In this document: positions 1-8,571 of the stretch, piece by piece
Position numbering within the stretch: position 1 is the first letter of the stretch
Layout of the letters: each line of letters begins with the position of its first letter
DNA from: Gammaproteobacteria bacterium
GTDB taxonomy: Bacteria; Pseudomonadota; Gammaproteobacteria; Nitrosococcales; Methylophagaceae
Direction of reading: 5' to 3'
Length of the DNA stretch: 52,894 nucleotides
NCBI GenBank assembly: GCA_029882915.1
Contig: JAOUJZ010000009.1
Coordinates: 1-52,894 of the forward strand
Translations under genes and position numbers: made by a program
The notes under the pieces: generated by a model
The model's database searches: none
Told to the model about the DNA's origin: nothing
The model's input: the letters and a program-made list of their open reading frames with translations, nothing else

Positions 1-44
1 GCTACACAATTTCTTTATCTAATATAGTTAATATAGTGGTTACG

Positions 45-74
45 TTACCATTGCCAGTGATTTATCTCTATAAT
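45..74 (+). promoter_or_regulatory. Candidate sigma70 promoter of rpiA
   Basis: A perfect -10 box TATAAT lies at 69-74, and a weak -35 box TTACCA lies at 45-50, 18 nt upstream. The predicted start near 81 would leave a leader of about 35 nt before the rpiA start codon. The rest of 1-115 shows no reading frame or other recognisable element. The call rests on hexamer matching only. Confidence 0.45.
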
Positions 75-115
75 TAGTCCGATAAATGATACTAATTTAA
101 TACAAGGATTATGCA

Positions 116-778
116 ATGACCGCTGATGAAATGAAAAAGCAGGCCGCCTACGCAGCTTTGGAACACATTGATACCGATGGTGTTGTCGGTGTCGGAACCG
201 GTTCAACCGTTAACCACTTTATTGATGCCTTAGCGACTATAAAAGGCCGCATTGAAGGCGCTGTTTCCAGTTCAATAGTGTCTACCAAGCGTCTGCAAGA
301 ACACGGCATTCATGTGTTTGATCTGAACGAAGTCGGTAATGTTGCTATTTATGTCGATGGTGCAGATGAGTCTAATCATCACCTGCAACTTGTTAAAGGT
401 GGTGGTGGTGCATTGACTCGCGAAAAAATTATTGCGGCAGCCAGTGAAAAATTTGTCTGTATTGCTGATGAAAGCAAACTGGTAGATGTATTGGGGAAAT
501 TTCCGTTACCTGTTGAAGTGGTTCCAATGGCACGCAGCTATGTTGCTCGCGAAATTGTCAAATTAGGTGGCCAACCTGTTTACCGTGAAGGTTTTATCAC
601 CGATAACAGTAACGTTATTCTTGATGTTCATGGCTGGGACATCATGGAACCCATTGCCCTGGAAAAAACCTTAAACAATATCGTGGGTGTCGTTACTAAC
701 GGCTTGTTTGCAATGCGTCCTGCTGATGTCCTGTTACTGGGTAGCGAAAGCGGCACTAAAACAGTTTACGCAAAATAG
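116..778 (+). CDS. rpiA: Ribose-5-phosphate isomerase A
   Basis: The gene encodes a 220-residue cytosolic enzyme that interconverts ribose-5-phosphate and ribulose-5-phosphate in the non-oxidative pentose phosphate pathway. The sequence carries the substrate-binding [11 protein letters not shown] near residues 25-35, DGAD at 81-84, [10 protein letters not shown] at 94-103. D81, D84, K94 and E103 occupy the same numbered positions as the catalytic residues of the E. coli enzyme. Its length matches the family (219 residues in E. coli). The ATG at 116 is supported by a Shine-Dalgarno AAGGA at 104-108; an ATG at 111 runs straight into a stop. It is probably monocistronic with its own promoter. 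A long inverted repeat follows the stop codon. The identification is secure. Confidence 0.97.
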   Translation: MTADEMKKQAAYAALEHIDTDGVVGVGTGSTVNHFIDALATIKGRIEGAVSSSIVSTKRLQEHGIHVFDLNEVGNVAIYVDGADESNHHLQLVKGGGGALTREKIIAAASEKFVCIADESKLVDVLGKFPLPVEVVPMARSYVAREIVKLGGQPVYREGFITDNSNVILDVHGWDIMEPIALEKTLNNIVGVVTNGLFAMRPADVLLLGSESGTKTVYAK

Positions 779-783
779 TGTCC

Positions 784-824
784 TTTTTTACCCCTTTCTC
801 CTTCAAAGAGAAAGGGGTAAAAAA
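784..824. repeat. 17-bp perfect inverted repeat with 7-nt loop between rpiA and lolC
   Basis: The left arm 784-800 and right arm 808-824 are exact reverse complements, with the loop CTTCAAA at 801-807. The core pairs CCCCTTTCTC with GAGAAAGGGG and is flanked by a T-run on the left and an A-run on the right. In RNA from either strand the U-run precedes the stem and the A-run follows it, so this is not a canonical intrinsic terminator, although the hairpin would be very stable. It begins six bases after the rpiA stop. It may be a small mobile or REP-like palindrome, or an RNA-processing hairpin. Confidence 0.8.
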
Positions 825-837
825 ATCACATAACAGC

Positions 838-2085
838 ATGTTCAAACCTTTAACTATTTTTATCGGCTTACGCTATACCCGCGCTAAACGCCGAGATCAC
901 TTCATTTCATTTATTTCGCTAACCTCCATGTTAGGGGTTGCATTGGGTGTTGCGGCATTGATCACAGTGCTGTCTGTAATGAATGGTTTTGAAAAAGAGC
1001 TGCGTACCCGAATTTTAGGTATGACATCTCATGCTTTTATCACTGGGGCTGATGGCACGCTTAAAGATTGGCATGCCTTACAAAGCATGATTGATGGTTT
1101 TCCCAACCTGATCGCTTCCGCACCGTTTGTGGAAGGACAAGCAATGCTGAGTCAGGGTAATCGAGTACGAGGCACGCTAATACGCGGTGTTGATCCACAA
1201 CTTGAAGGCCAAGTTTCCAGTATTGGAAACAAACTCATTCAAGGTCAGTTTGATTCTCTCCAATCAGATAAATTCGGTATCATTCTAGGTAAAGATCTAG
1301 CTATCGCTATGGGCGTTACTACCGGCGATAAAATTACATTGATAACACCACATGTTACCCCGACCCCGGCAGGTGTAATGCCTCGTTTGAAACGACTGAA
1401 TGTAGTGGGTATATTTGAAATCGGCATGTATGAATACGACAGTGCACTGGCCGTGATGAATATTCATGACGCCGCTAAACTATTTCGTATCCCAGACAAA
1501 GTCTCTGGCTTACGCTTGAAGTTGGATGATGTCTATCAGGCACCACGCATCACTAACAATTTGTTGGCGAACTTGCCTGCTAACTTTCGCGCCGCTGACT
1601 GGACTTATCAACATGCTAATTTTTTCCGAGCACTTAAAACTGAAAAAACAGTCATGTTTGTAATTTTATTACTGATCGTTGCTGTGGCAGCCTTTAACAT
1701 CGTGTCAACCTTAATCATGATGGTAACAGACAAACAGGCAGATATCGCTATATTACGTACCTTAGGCATGACCCCGCGCGACATCATGGCGATATTTATG
1801 GTGCAAGGCACCTTAATAGGATTGTTTGGGACTCTGCTCGGCGTCATTGGCGGCGTTGCTTTGGCAATCAATGTTCCGACGCTAATTGATGCTTTAGAAC
1901 AGCTGTTGGGTTACCAGTTCCTGCCGGCCGATGTTTATTACATCAGTAGCTTGCCATCGGATCTGCATTGGAACGATGTCACTATCATAGGTATCACTGC
2001 CTTCATATTGTCATTATTGTCCACTCTCTATCCTTCATGGCGTGCCGCTCAAACCAGACCGGCAGAGGCGTTACGGTATGACTGA
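838..2085 (+). CDS. lolC: Lipoprotein-releasing system permease, LolC/LolE family
   Basis: This 415-residue inner-membrane subunit of the Lol ABC exporter extracts outer-membrane lipoproteins from the inner membrane and passes them to LolA. It has the family layout: an N-terminal membrane segment with VLSVMNGFEKEL, a large periplasmic domain, then three C-terminal membrane helices with the FtsX-type segment ADIAILRTLGM. The frame is open back to a GTG at 778, but that would translate the inverted repeat. Family proteins start like the ATG at 838 (MFKP..FIGLRY), so I chose 838, though no clear Shine-Dalgarno precedes it. It overlaps lolD by 8 nt. No second lolE-type permease follows lolD, so the protein may act as a homodimer (LolF type) or pair with a lolE elsewhere. 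Confidence 0.9.
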   Translation: MFKPLTIFIGLRYTRAKRRDHFISFISLTSMLGVALGVAALITVLSVMNGFEKELRTRILGMTSHAFITGADGTLKDWHALQSMIDGFPNLIASAPFVEGQAMLSQGNRVRGTLIRGVDPQLEGQVSSIGNKLIQGQFDSLQSDKFGIILGKDLAIAMGVTTGDKITLITPHVTPTPAGVMPRLKRLNVVGIFEIGMYEYDSALAVMNIHDAAKLFRIPDKVSGLRLKLDDVYQAPRITNNLLANLPANFRAADWTYQHANFFRALKTEKTVMFVILLLIVAVAAFNIVSTLIMMVTDKQADIAILRTLGMTPRDIMAIFMVQGTLIGLFGTLLGVIGGVALAINVPTLIDALEQLLGYQFLPADVYYISSLPSDLHWNDVTIIGITAFILSLLSTLYPSWRAAQTRPAEALRYD

Positions 2086-2755
2086 TCCAATCATTCAATG
2101 TACGCATCTCGCCAAACATTTTACTGATGGCTATCTGGAAACGGATGTACTCAGCGATATTAATCTGACCGTTAACAAAGGGGATAGACTGGCTATTGTA
2201 GGTAGTTCAGGTTCAGGTAAAAGTACTTTATTACACTTACTGGGTGGACTTGATCAACCAAGTAGCGGCACGGTTAAAATTCATAATCAAGATATCAATA
2301 CCCTTTCTGTGAATGCCTTAAGCAAGCTACGCAATCAAAGCCTGGGATTCGTCTATCAGTTTCATCATTTATTACCAGAATTTTCTGCTCTGGAAAATGT
2401 GGCCATTCCATTGGTAATCGCTGGGCAACAGCCCAAGCAAGCTCAACAACAAGCCGAAGACTTGTTAACTAAAGTTGGACTTAGTCACCGGCTGGCACAC
2501 AAACCCAGTGAATTATCAGGTGGAGAACGTCAACGTGCCGCACTGGCCCGGGCGCTAATTACTCAGCCAGACTGTCTGTTAGCGGATGAACCTACAGGTA
2601 ATCTCGATCACCGTACAGCCCAGACTATTTTTGAGCTAATTCTTAGTCTCAATGAATCGCTGGGGACAGCTCTTATCATTGTGACTCATGATTGTGAAAT
2701 GGCATCACAGATGGATAAGATATTCACACTAAGCGATGGCATACTGACCGCTTAA
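2078..2755 (+). CDS. lolD: Lipoprotein-releasing system ATP-binding protein LolD
   Basis: The 225-residue cytoplasmic ATPase powers the Lol lipoprotein exporter. It shows Walker A GSSGSGKST at residues 42-50, the signature LSGGERQR near 146-153, Walker B LLADEP at 167-172 and the switch histidine at 204. FVYQFHHLLPEF at 91-102 is typical of the LolD/MacB branch. The frame is open upstream to 2042 inside lolC. The ATG at 2078 is preferred because it aligns with LolD starts and has GAGG at 2065-2068. The 8-nt overlap with the permease gene indicates translational coupling. It converges with the DUF2062 gene 4 nt away, with no visible terminator between them. Confidence 0.95.
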   Translation: MTDPIIQCTHLAKHFTDGYLETDVLSDINLTVNKGDRLAIVGSSGSGKSTLLHLLGGLDQPSSGTVKIHNQDINTLSVNALSKLRNQSLGFVYQFHHLLPEFSALENVAIPLVIAGQQPKQAQQQAEDLLTKVGLSHRLAHKPSELSGGERQRAALARALITQPDCLLADEPTGNLDHRTAQTIFELILSLNESLGTALIIVTHDCEMASQMDKIFTLSDGILTA

Positions 2756-2759
2756 TCAA

Positions 2760-3284
2760 TTAGATTCGGTTTATTTCGCGTTTCCGTCTTTGTAGCCAGT
2801 TGCGAATGACTACCAGACGCCACAGTAAGCGAACAAACACCACGCCTAGTAATGCGGAAAAAATCCCGCAAATCAAGCACCCCAGTAACAACGGTTGCCA
2901 TATCATCAGAAAATCATGGGTGAACCATTGCCATGACATTGTGAAGGCATGCTTACCAACAGGTATCTGTAATACCCAAGCACCGACCTTATAGGCAAAA
3001 AAGTAAATAGGGGCTACAGTGAATGGATTAGTAATCCATGATCCCATCACGGCAAGTGGTAAATTAACTCGAAAAACTATTGCTAATGCCGCAGCAATAA
3101 ACATCTGACCCAGTACAGGCATAAAACCAATAAATAATCCCAATGCCACACCACCCGCAACCGATCGTCTGTTTAAATGCCATATTTTAGGCTCAGTCAG
3201 ACGCTGACCAAACTTTTTCAGATGCGGATGTTCGCGCATCGTTTTATGATCAGGCATGATACGTCTAAGGAATTTCTTCGGCAT
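2760..3284 (-). CDS. DUF2062 family inner-membrane protein
   Basis: This 174-residue membrane protein of unknown function carries the DUF2062 core: a basic N-terminus, then RRSVAGGVALGLFIGFMP at about residues 40-57 and a segment with SWITNPFTVAPIYFFAYK at about 82-99. Two or three hydrophobic stretches (about 45-65, 70-95 and 128-155) predict a polytopic inner-membrane protein. Family members commonly sit beside comEC and the exbB-exbD-msbA-lpxK cluster in gammaproteobacteria, and that is the arrangement here, except that comEC is a wreck. The gene diverges from that remnant. No biochemical function is established. Confidence 0.85.
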   Translation of the reverse strand: MPKKFLRRIMPDHKTMREHPHLKKFGQRLTEPKIWHLNRRSVAGGVALGLFIGFMPVLGQMFIAAALAIVFRVNLPLAVMGSWITNPFTVAPIYFFAYKVGAWVLQIPVGKHAFTMSWQWFTHDFLMIWQPLLLGCLICGIFSALLGVVFVRLLWRLVVIRNWLQRRKREINRI

Positions 3285-3330
3285 TTAAACCCATTAAGAT
3301 TGTTAATCCGGCGGCTATTATAAGTGATAT

Positions 3331-3746
3331 ATGATTAAAACTGTCATTTCATTTATGCTCAGTTGTGTCTTGTTTTTATAATTGCCTGAGCTACCACCCA
3401 TCCAATGGTTGTAGATCATTTCTACGGTTGTCGGTTTATTACTTTTTTCACGCACACGTCTTAATACATTTTTTATTAGGCGCATTATGGTAGCGATACC
3501 TCTTCTATAGAAGGATTCATTGGCGCCGTTCAGCCTGAAATCAAATTATCTCCTAGTAGGCTATCGAAATCGTTATCATTTTCCAGCCAAAGCAGTAACT
3601 GAACGCTATGACAAACAAATATTGTCCTATTAAATAGTGCCAAACACGGGGCTATTCAAATTAAGTTTGGTAATGAGATTATCTCAGCACCAAATTCATG
3701 GCGACAAAAATCCAGACGTGTTTGGTCATCCGATGCTACTGACTAA
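3331..3746 (+). pseudogene. comEC: Decayed comEC (DNA-uptake channel) remnant
   Basis: The 516-bp gap between the DUF2062 gene and exbB holds the two ends of a comEC gene. From ATG 3331 the frame reads a ComEC-like N-terminus with LPELPPIQWL, interrupted by TAA at 3379 and TAG at 3412. Near 3475-3482 it jumps to the ComEC C-terminal beta-lactamase-like domain: AHYGSDTSS..FIGAVQPE (3480-3539), then, one frame over, LLVGYRNRYHFP (3550-3585), then, after a second shift near 3630, LNSAKHGAIQI and SWRQKSRRVW, with the final stop at 3744-3746. Functional ComEC proteins run to roughly 700-800 residues, so most of the gene is deleted. In related genomes comEC lies at exactly this position. No function remains; the segment may still hold the exbB promoter. 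Confidence 0.85.
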
Positions 3747-3800
3747 CGCATTTTTCACGTATTATGGTCGTTGATTTCTTTGTAAGTGAGATAAATTACT

Positions 3801-4445
3801 ATGTTGGAGCTATTTAAAGCAGGTGGTTGGCTAATGCTTCCATTATTTGCCTGCTCTATTATTGCCATAGGCATTATTGCTGAACGTTTCTGGAGTCTAC
3901 AGATCAAACGAATTTCACCTCCTGAACTGATTACCCAAATTTGGCAATGGTTACGTTATAAGCAAGTTGATGATCATCGTATTCAGGCGCTACAGGCAAA
4001 TTCGCCACTAGGACAAATTTTAGCTGCCGGTTTAATTAACCGTGATTGTTCTCGCGATATCACCAAAGAAAGTATTGAAGATGTCGGGCGTCATGTCACC
4101 TTATCTCTGGAACAAAACCTCAACACACTGGGCACCATTGCAGCCATTACACCTCTCCTAGGCTTATTAGGAACGGTTATCGGCATGATTAAGGTTTTTG
4201 CCGTCATTACTACCGAAGGGGTTGGCAATCCAGAAACACTGGCCGGAGGCATTTCAGAAGCGCTGATTACAACAGCCACCGGTTTGGTTGTAGCCATTCC
4301 CAGCCTGATTTTCTATCGCTATTTCCGAGGAAAAGTGAATACCTTAGTCGTTGGCATGGAACAACAGGCTATGAAATTAATTGAAATATTGCATGGTGAC
4401 CGAGAATTTGATCCTGATAAGGATAAGGAACAAGAATTACAATGA
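3801..4445 (+). CDS. exbB: MotA/TolQ/ExbB proton channel family protein
   Basis: This 214-residue inner-membrane protein belongs to the ExbB/TolQ family, whose pentamer surrounds a dimer of ExbD/TolR and converts proton motive force into work on the envelope. Hydrophobic segments lie at about residues 10-28, 112-134 and 155-175. The segment ITPLLGLLGTVIGMI at 116-130 is the family signature. It overlaps the exbD-like gene by four bases (ATGA), so the two are coupled. This copy, beside msbA and lpxK, is the usual gammaproteobacterial ExbB/ExbD pair of that operon; its partner TonB-like protein is not in the window. The decayed comEC lies immediately upstream, so its original transcription may have been rearranged; TATTAT at 3760-3765 is a weak -10 candidate. 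Confidence 0.88.
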   Translation: MLELFKAGGWLMLPLFACSIIAIGIIAERFWSLQIKRISPPELITQIWQWLRYKQVDDHRIQALQANSPLGQILAAGLINRDCSRDITKESIEDVGRHVTLSLEQNLNTLGTIAAITPLLGLLGTVIGMIKVFAVITTEGVGNPETLAGGISEALITTATGLVVAIPSLIFYRYFRGKVNTLVVGMEQQAMKLIEILHGDREFDPDKDKEQELQ

Positions 4446-4867
4446 AACTATTGCCACACAGACCAGAGGAACCCGATGTTAATCTCACACCAATGATTGA
4501 TGTTGTCTTTCTTTTGTTATTGTTTTTTATGGTGTCAACCAGTTTTATACGGGAAAGTTCACTTAAGGTTGATTTGCCTGAAGCCACAGGTGAAACCTTG
4601 GCTGAACAGGAAAAACCGATAGATATTGTTATTAATGCTAATGGTCAATTCATCATTAATAACGTAACGCTAGACAAACCAACCCGCGAACAAGTGATTT
4701 CTCAACTTAAACTGACTGCTGGAGATAACAGCGATCCTCATATCATTATCAGTGCTGATGCCAATACTGAATATCAGAACATCGTCACTGCTATGGATAC
4801 AGCACAACAACTTGGTTACACACGATTAACTCTGGCAACACGTCAAACTACAGCTGAAAAACCATGA
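4442..4867 (+). CDS. exbD: ExbD/TolR family biopolymer transport protein
   Basis: The 141-residue protein has a short cytoplasmic N-terminus, one transmembrane helix at about residues 19-37 and a periplasmic domain. The proton-carrying aspartate of the family is D20 in NLTPMIDVVFLLLLFF. It partners with the ExbB-like protein encoded just upstream (ATGA overlap), and its own stop overlaps the msbA start (ATGA at 4864-4867). The three genes are therefore likely translated from one message. The physiological substrate of this second-type ExbBD is not shown by the sequence. Confidence 0.9.
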   Translation: MKLLPHRPEEPDVNLTPMIDVVFLLLLFFMVSTSFIRESSLKVDLPEATGETLAEQEKPIDIVINANGQFIINNVTLDKPTREQVISQLKLTAGDNSDPHIIISADANTEYQNIVTAMDTAQQLGYTRLTLATRQTTAEKP

Positions 4868-6639
4868 ATTCTGATAATTCCCTTATGAGCGCCAATCAAA
4901 TTTATCGGCGTTTATTAACGTATGTTAAACCCTATTGGCCAGTATTTCTGGCTGCTATTTTCGCCATGGCTATTTTTGCCGGTACTGAAACTGGGGTAGC
5001 CGCATTAATGAAACCCCTTATGGATGGCAGCTTTGTTGAGCGCGATAACGACACCATCAAACTTATCCCATTGCTGCTCATCGGTTTATTTTTAATCCGT
5101 GGTGTGGCCAATTTTTTCACCTCCTATGGTTTGGGTTGGATTGCTCGAAATATCATCAAAAATTTACGTGCAGAAATGTTTGAACGTCTAATCACCTTGC
5201 CTACCAGTTTTTACGACCAAAACACATCTGGCAAGCTCATGTCCAAATTGCTTTACGATGTAGAGCAGGTCACCACTGCCACCACTGATTCTATATTAAT
5301 CTTAATTCGTGACAGTCTAACTATTATTGGGCTGTTAGCCTGGATGATTTACCTCAACGGACTATTATCATTGATTATTTTGCTCACGGTGCCACTGATT
5401 GGCTTGCTGGTATACAAGATCAGCTACCGTTTTCGACATATCAGTAAGGGCATTCAGGATTCTATGGGGGATGTCAGCCATATCTGCAATGAAATTATTG
5501 AGGGTCAACGTGAAGTTAAAACATTTGGTGCTCAACAATACGAAATCAAACGTTTTGACAAAATTAACCAACTAAACCGTCGGCAACGAATGAAAAGGGT
5601 CGCCACCGAAGCTATCAGTCAGCCCATCATTCAGCTTATAGCTGTCTTAGGTCTATCAGGTGTAATTTATCTAGCGACACTACCAGATATGCTGGAAAAA
5701 ATATCAGTTGGCAGCTTTATCTCATTTGTCACAGCGATGTTTATGATCCTTACACCACTCAAACGTCTCACAAAAGTTAACTCCAAGTTACAGGCGGGTA
5801 TTGCTGCTGCTCACAGTATTTTCAGCCTTTTAGATGAACACCCAGAACAAGATACAGGCACAAAAACCATTGGACGCACACAAGGGGATATTGTTTATAA
5901 AAATGTCTGTTTTAGTTACAACCCTGAAAAAGGCACCGTACTCCACGACATTTCCTTTCATGCAAAACCAGGGCAAACCATTGCTTTCGTGGGTCATTCT
6001 GGTAGTGGCAAAACCACTTTAGTGAGCTTGTTGGCTCGATTTTATCGATTAACCAGCGGTCAGATTCTCATTGATGGCATTGACATCAATGATCTCGCAT
6101 TAACTGACCTGCGCCAACAAATATCTCTGGTCAATCAACAAGTCGTTTTATTTAATGATACGGTTGCTAATAATATTACCTATGGCCAAAAGCAACATAT
6201 TAGTAATGAACAAATCATTGCCGCAGCTAAAGCCGCTCATGCATGGGATTTTATAGAACGTCTACCTGATGGTCTCGCTACTCATATAGGCCAAAATGGA
6301 GTTTTGTTATCTGGTGGTCAACGACAACGCATTGCGATTGCTCGTGCTTTACTACGTGATGCACCTATTCTTGTTCTCGATGAAGCTACGGCGTCATTAG
6401 ATACTGAGGCTGAAAGACACATTCAGGCGGCGTTAGAAGCACTAATGAAGCAACGCACAACTTTAGTTATTGCTCACCGTTTATCAACCATTGAAAAAGC
6501 CGACCAGATCATTGTTATGCACAATGGTCAGATTATTGAGACAGGCACCCATACTGAACTATTAGAAAAAGGGCAGCACTATGCCGAACTTTATCGTCTT
6601 CAATTTCAGGAAAAAACGGTCGTCACAGAGAATAAATAA
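4864..6639 (+). CDS. msbA: Lipid A export ATP-binding/permease protein MsbA
   Basis: This 591-residue half-transporter flips core-lipid A across the inner membrane. The transmembrane domain occupies about residues 20-310. The nucleotide-binding domain follows with Walker A GHSGSGKTT at 377-385, signature LSGGQRQR at 482-489, Walker B ILVLDEATASLD at 502-513 and the H-loop histidine in IAHRLS. The neighbouring lpxK and kdsB, also lipopolysaccharide genes, support MsbA rather than a drug exporter of the same fold. Length is as expected (582 in E. coli). The gene is coupled to exbD by overlapping start and stop. Confidence 0.95.
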   Translation: MNSDNSLMSANQIYRRLLTYVKPYWPVFLAAIFAMAIFAGTETGVAALMKPLMDGSFVERDNDTIKLIPLLLIGLFLIRGVANFFTSYGLGWIARNIIKNLRAEMFERLITLPTSFYDQNTSGKLMSKLLYDVEQVTTATTDSILILIRDSLTIIGLLAWMIYLNGLLSLIILLTVPLIGLLVYKISYRFRHISKGIQDSMGDVSHICNEIIEGQREVKTFGAQQYEIKRFDKINQLNRRQRMKRVATEAISQPIIQLIAVLGLSGVIYLATLPDMLEKISVGSFISFVTAMFMILTPLKRLTKVNSKLQAGIAAAHSIFSLLDEHPEQDTGTKTIGRTQGDIVYKNVCFSYNPEKGTVLHDISFHAKPGQTIAFVGHSGSGKTTLVSLLARFYRLTSGQILIDGIDINDLALTDLRQQISLVNQQVVLFNDTVANNITYGQKQHISNEQIIAAAKAAHAWDFIERLPDGLATHIGQNGVLLSGGQRQRIAIARALLRDAPILVLDEATASLDTEAERHIQAALEALMKQRTTLVIAHRLSTIEKADQIIVMHNGQIIETGTHTELLEKGQHYAELYRLQFQEKTVVTENK

Positions 6640-6653
6640 TCAATCACATTATT

Positions 6654-7640
6654 ATGAAATGGCTTATTAGCAGCTGGTATCACCCACATCCTGTACGCTG
6701 GATTTTGTCGCCATTGTCTGGCTTATACTGCCTGCTTATTTGGGTACGCCAGCAGTTGTATTGTCTTGGTATTTTCAAGCAACATCAGCTGTCTGTTCCC
6801 GTTATCATTGTTGGTAATATCAGTGTTGGTGGCACGGGGAAAACACCTTTTGTTATCTGGCTTGCTAAGCGACTTCAACAAGCTGGATATCGACCAGGCA
6901 TTGTCAGTAGAGGTTATGGCGGTAAGGCTAAACAGTATCCACAACAAGTCACTCCACATAGTGATCCCAAAATAGTTGGCGATGAACCGGTGATTATCAG
7001 CCGACACACCAACTGTCCAATGGCTGTTGCACCTAATCGTGTCAGTGCAGGTCAAATGCTGTTGAAACACTATGATTGCGATATTATTATTGCGGATGAT
7101 GGTTTACAGCACTACGCCTTAGGCCGTGATATTGAAATTGCAATCGTTGATGGTTCACGTTTATTCGGTAATCACTATTGTCTACCGGCAGGTCCGTTAC
7201 GTGAGCCAATATCTCGCCTAAAAAAAACAGATTTTATTGTACATAATGGCAGTCAATCATCTCCTGAATTTAATATGACATTATCGCAACGTCATGCCAT
7301 TAATCTGTCCGATCCAACACTTGCAAAAGAATTAGACTATTTTAAAAATAAAACTGTGCATGCCATCGCAGGAATTGGAAATCCTACGTGTTTTTTTAAG
7401 CAATTGACTGATCAAGGTATATCCATCACACCACATCCATTTACTGACCATCACTCATTTGTCGCCAAAGATCTTTATTTTAATGACGACAATCCAATCC
7501 TGATGACAGAAAAAGATGCGGTAAAATGTCAGCAATTTGCCAACAAAAATATGTGGTATATCCCCATTGAAGCGACAATAAGCGGTAAACTTGACCAACA
7601 ATTAATAGATAAATTAGCAGGACTCACTCCAAATGGATAA
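6654..7640 (+). CDS. lpxK: Tetraacyldisaccharide 4'-kinase LpxK
   Basis: This 328-residue membrane-associated kinase phosphorylates the 4' position of the lipid A disaccharide. It has an N-terminal amphipathic/hydrophobic segment (about residues 18-40) and the unusual P-loop [12 protein letters not shown] at 54-65. Further family marks are SRGYGG near 85-90, GDEP and DDGLQHY. It lies 14 nt after msbA and its stop overlaps the small ycaR-like gene (ATG at 7633, stop at 7638-7640). It acts immediately before Kdo transfer, fitting its neighbours kdsB and msbA. Confidence 0.95.
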   Translation: MKWLISSWYHPHPVRWILSPLSGLYCLLIWVRQQLYCLGIFKQHQLSVPVIIVGNISVGGTGKTPFVIWLAKRLQQAGYRPGIVSRGYGGKAKQYPQQVTPHSDPKIVGDEPVIISRHTNCPMAVAPNRVSAGQMLLKHYDCDIIIADDGLQHYALGRDIEIAIVDGSRLFGNHYCLPAGPLREPISRLKKTDFIVHNGSQSSPEFNMTLSQRHAINLSDPTLAKELDYFKNKTVHAIAGIGNPTCFFKQLTDQGISITPHPFTDHHSFVAKDLYFNDDNPILMTEKDAVKCQQFANKNMWYIPIEATISGKLDQQLIDKLAGLTPNG

Positions 7641-7812
7641 AACTCTACTCGAAATTCTGGCTTGCCCTACATGCAAAAGCAGTCTGAATTACAACAAATC
7701 CAAACAAGAACTTATCTGTACTGCTTGTCGACTAGCCTACCCAATTCGTGATGATATTCCCGTTATGCTGGCTAACGAAGCTCGTGAACTTGCCGCAGAC
7801 GAAGATCATTAA
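7633..7812 (+). CDS. ycaR: Trm112/UPF0434 (YcaR-like) zinc-ribbon protein
   Basis: A 59-residue protein is encoded between lpxK and kdsB. It opens [18 protein letters not shown] and has a zinc-ribbon pattern with C11, C14, C29 and C32, ending in the family-typical [10 protein letters not shown]. Overlap with the lpxK stop (8 nt) and abutment with kdsB (TAA then ATG) show that all three are cotranslated. Trm112-like proteins in other systems activate methyltransferases; the role of the bacterial UPF0434 branch is not settled. Confidence 0.92.
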   Translation: MDKTLLEILACPTCKSSLNYNKSKQELICTACRLAYPIRDDIPVMLANEARELAADEDH

Positions 7813-8571
7813 ATGGCATTTAAAATCATAATTCCGGCGCGTTATGCGTCAGGCCGCTTGCCGGGTAAACCTTTGCTTGATATTGCTGGCAAACCTATGA
7901 TCCAGCATGTATATGAACGGGCAAAAGAAAGTCTCGCCAGTGAAGTTATCATTGCAACAGATGACCAACGAATTAAACGAGTCGCACACAATTTTGGTGC
8001 CGAGGTCTGCATGACCCGATCAGACCATCCTTCTGGCACCGACCGTCTGGCGGAAGTGGTCAGTTTAAAGGGCTTTTCTGATAACGATATCATTGTTAAC
8101 GTTCAGGGGGATGAACCTTGTTTACCCGCTAGTTTGATTAATCAAGTGGCTGATGATCTACAGCGCTATACCGATGCTGATATTGCAACTCTGTTTTGTC
8201 AAATAAGACAAGAAAAACAGGTTTTTGATCCTAATGTGGTTAAAGTCGTGATGGATAAACATGGCTATGCCCTGTATTTCAGCCGTGCACCTATGCCATG
8301 GATGCGTGATCACTTTGACCATCAGTCAACATTACCTCCTGAATTGCCTCACTATCGCCATATCGGTTTGTATGGTTACCGTGCAAGATTTTTAAAACAC
8401 TACACGGAGTTAGACTCATGCGTTATAGAACAGGAAGAGTCATTAGAACAATTGCGTGCGTTATATCACGGTAAAAAGATTCACCTGACAGCGGCCACCG
8501 TTGATCCAGGGCATGGGGTAGATACGCAACAGGACTTAAATGATGTGCGTGAACTACTCGCTAAGCAGTAA
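7813..8571 (+). CDS. kdsB: 3-deoxy-manno-octulosonate cytidylyltransferase (CMP-Kdo synthetase)
   Basis: This 252-residue cytosolic enzyme activates Kdo with CTP to CMP-Kdo for addition to lipid A. The nucleotide-binding start IIPARYASGRLPGKPL (residues 5-20), the VQGDEP motif near 96-101 and the C-terminal DPGHGVDTQQDL are all family signatures. The ATG follows the ycaR stop directly. It is the last gene of the exbB-exbD-msbA-lpxK-ycaR-kdsB run. Its 3' end overlaps by 18 nt with the convergent small gene on the other strand, and no terminator hairpin is seen. Confidence 0.96.
   Translation: MAFKIIIPARYASGRLPGKPLLDIAGKPMIQHVYERAKESLASEVIIATDDQRIKRVAHNFGAEVCMTRSDHPSGTDRLAEVVSLKGFSDNDIIVNVQGDEPCLPASLINQVADDLQRYTDADIATLFCQIRQEKQVFDPNVVKVVMDKHGYALYFSRAPMPWMRDHFDHQSTLPPELPHYRHIGLYGYRARFLKHYTELDSCVIEQEESLEQLRALYHGKKIHLTAATVDPGHGVDTQQDLNDVRELLAKQ

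Noticed and set aside
784-824. Rho-independent terminator of rpiA
   Set aside because: The U-run precedes the stem and the A-run follows it in either direction, the reverse of an intrinsic terminator.
778-837. GTG start of the lolC frame at 778
   Set aside because: This would put the inverted repeat into the protein; family alignment places the start at 838.
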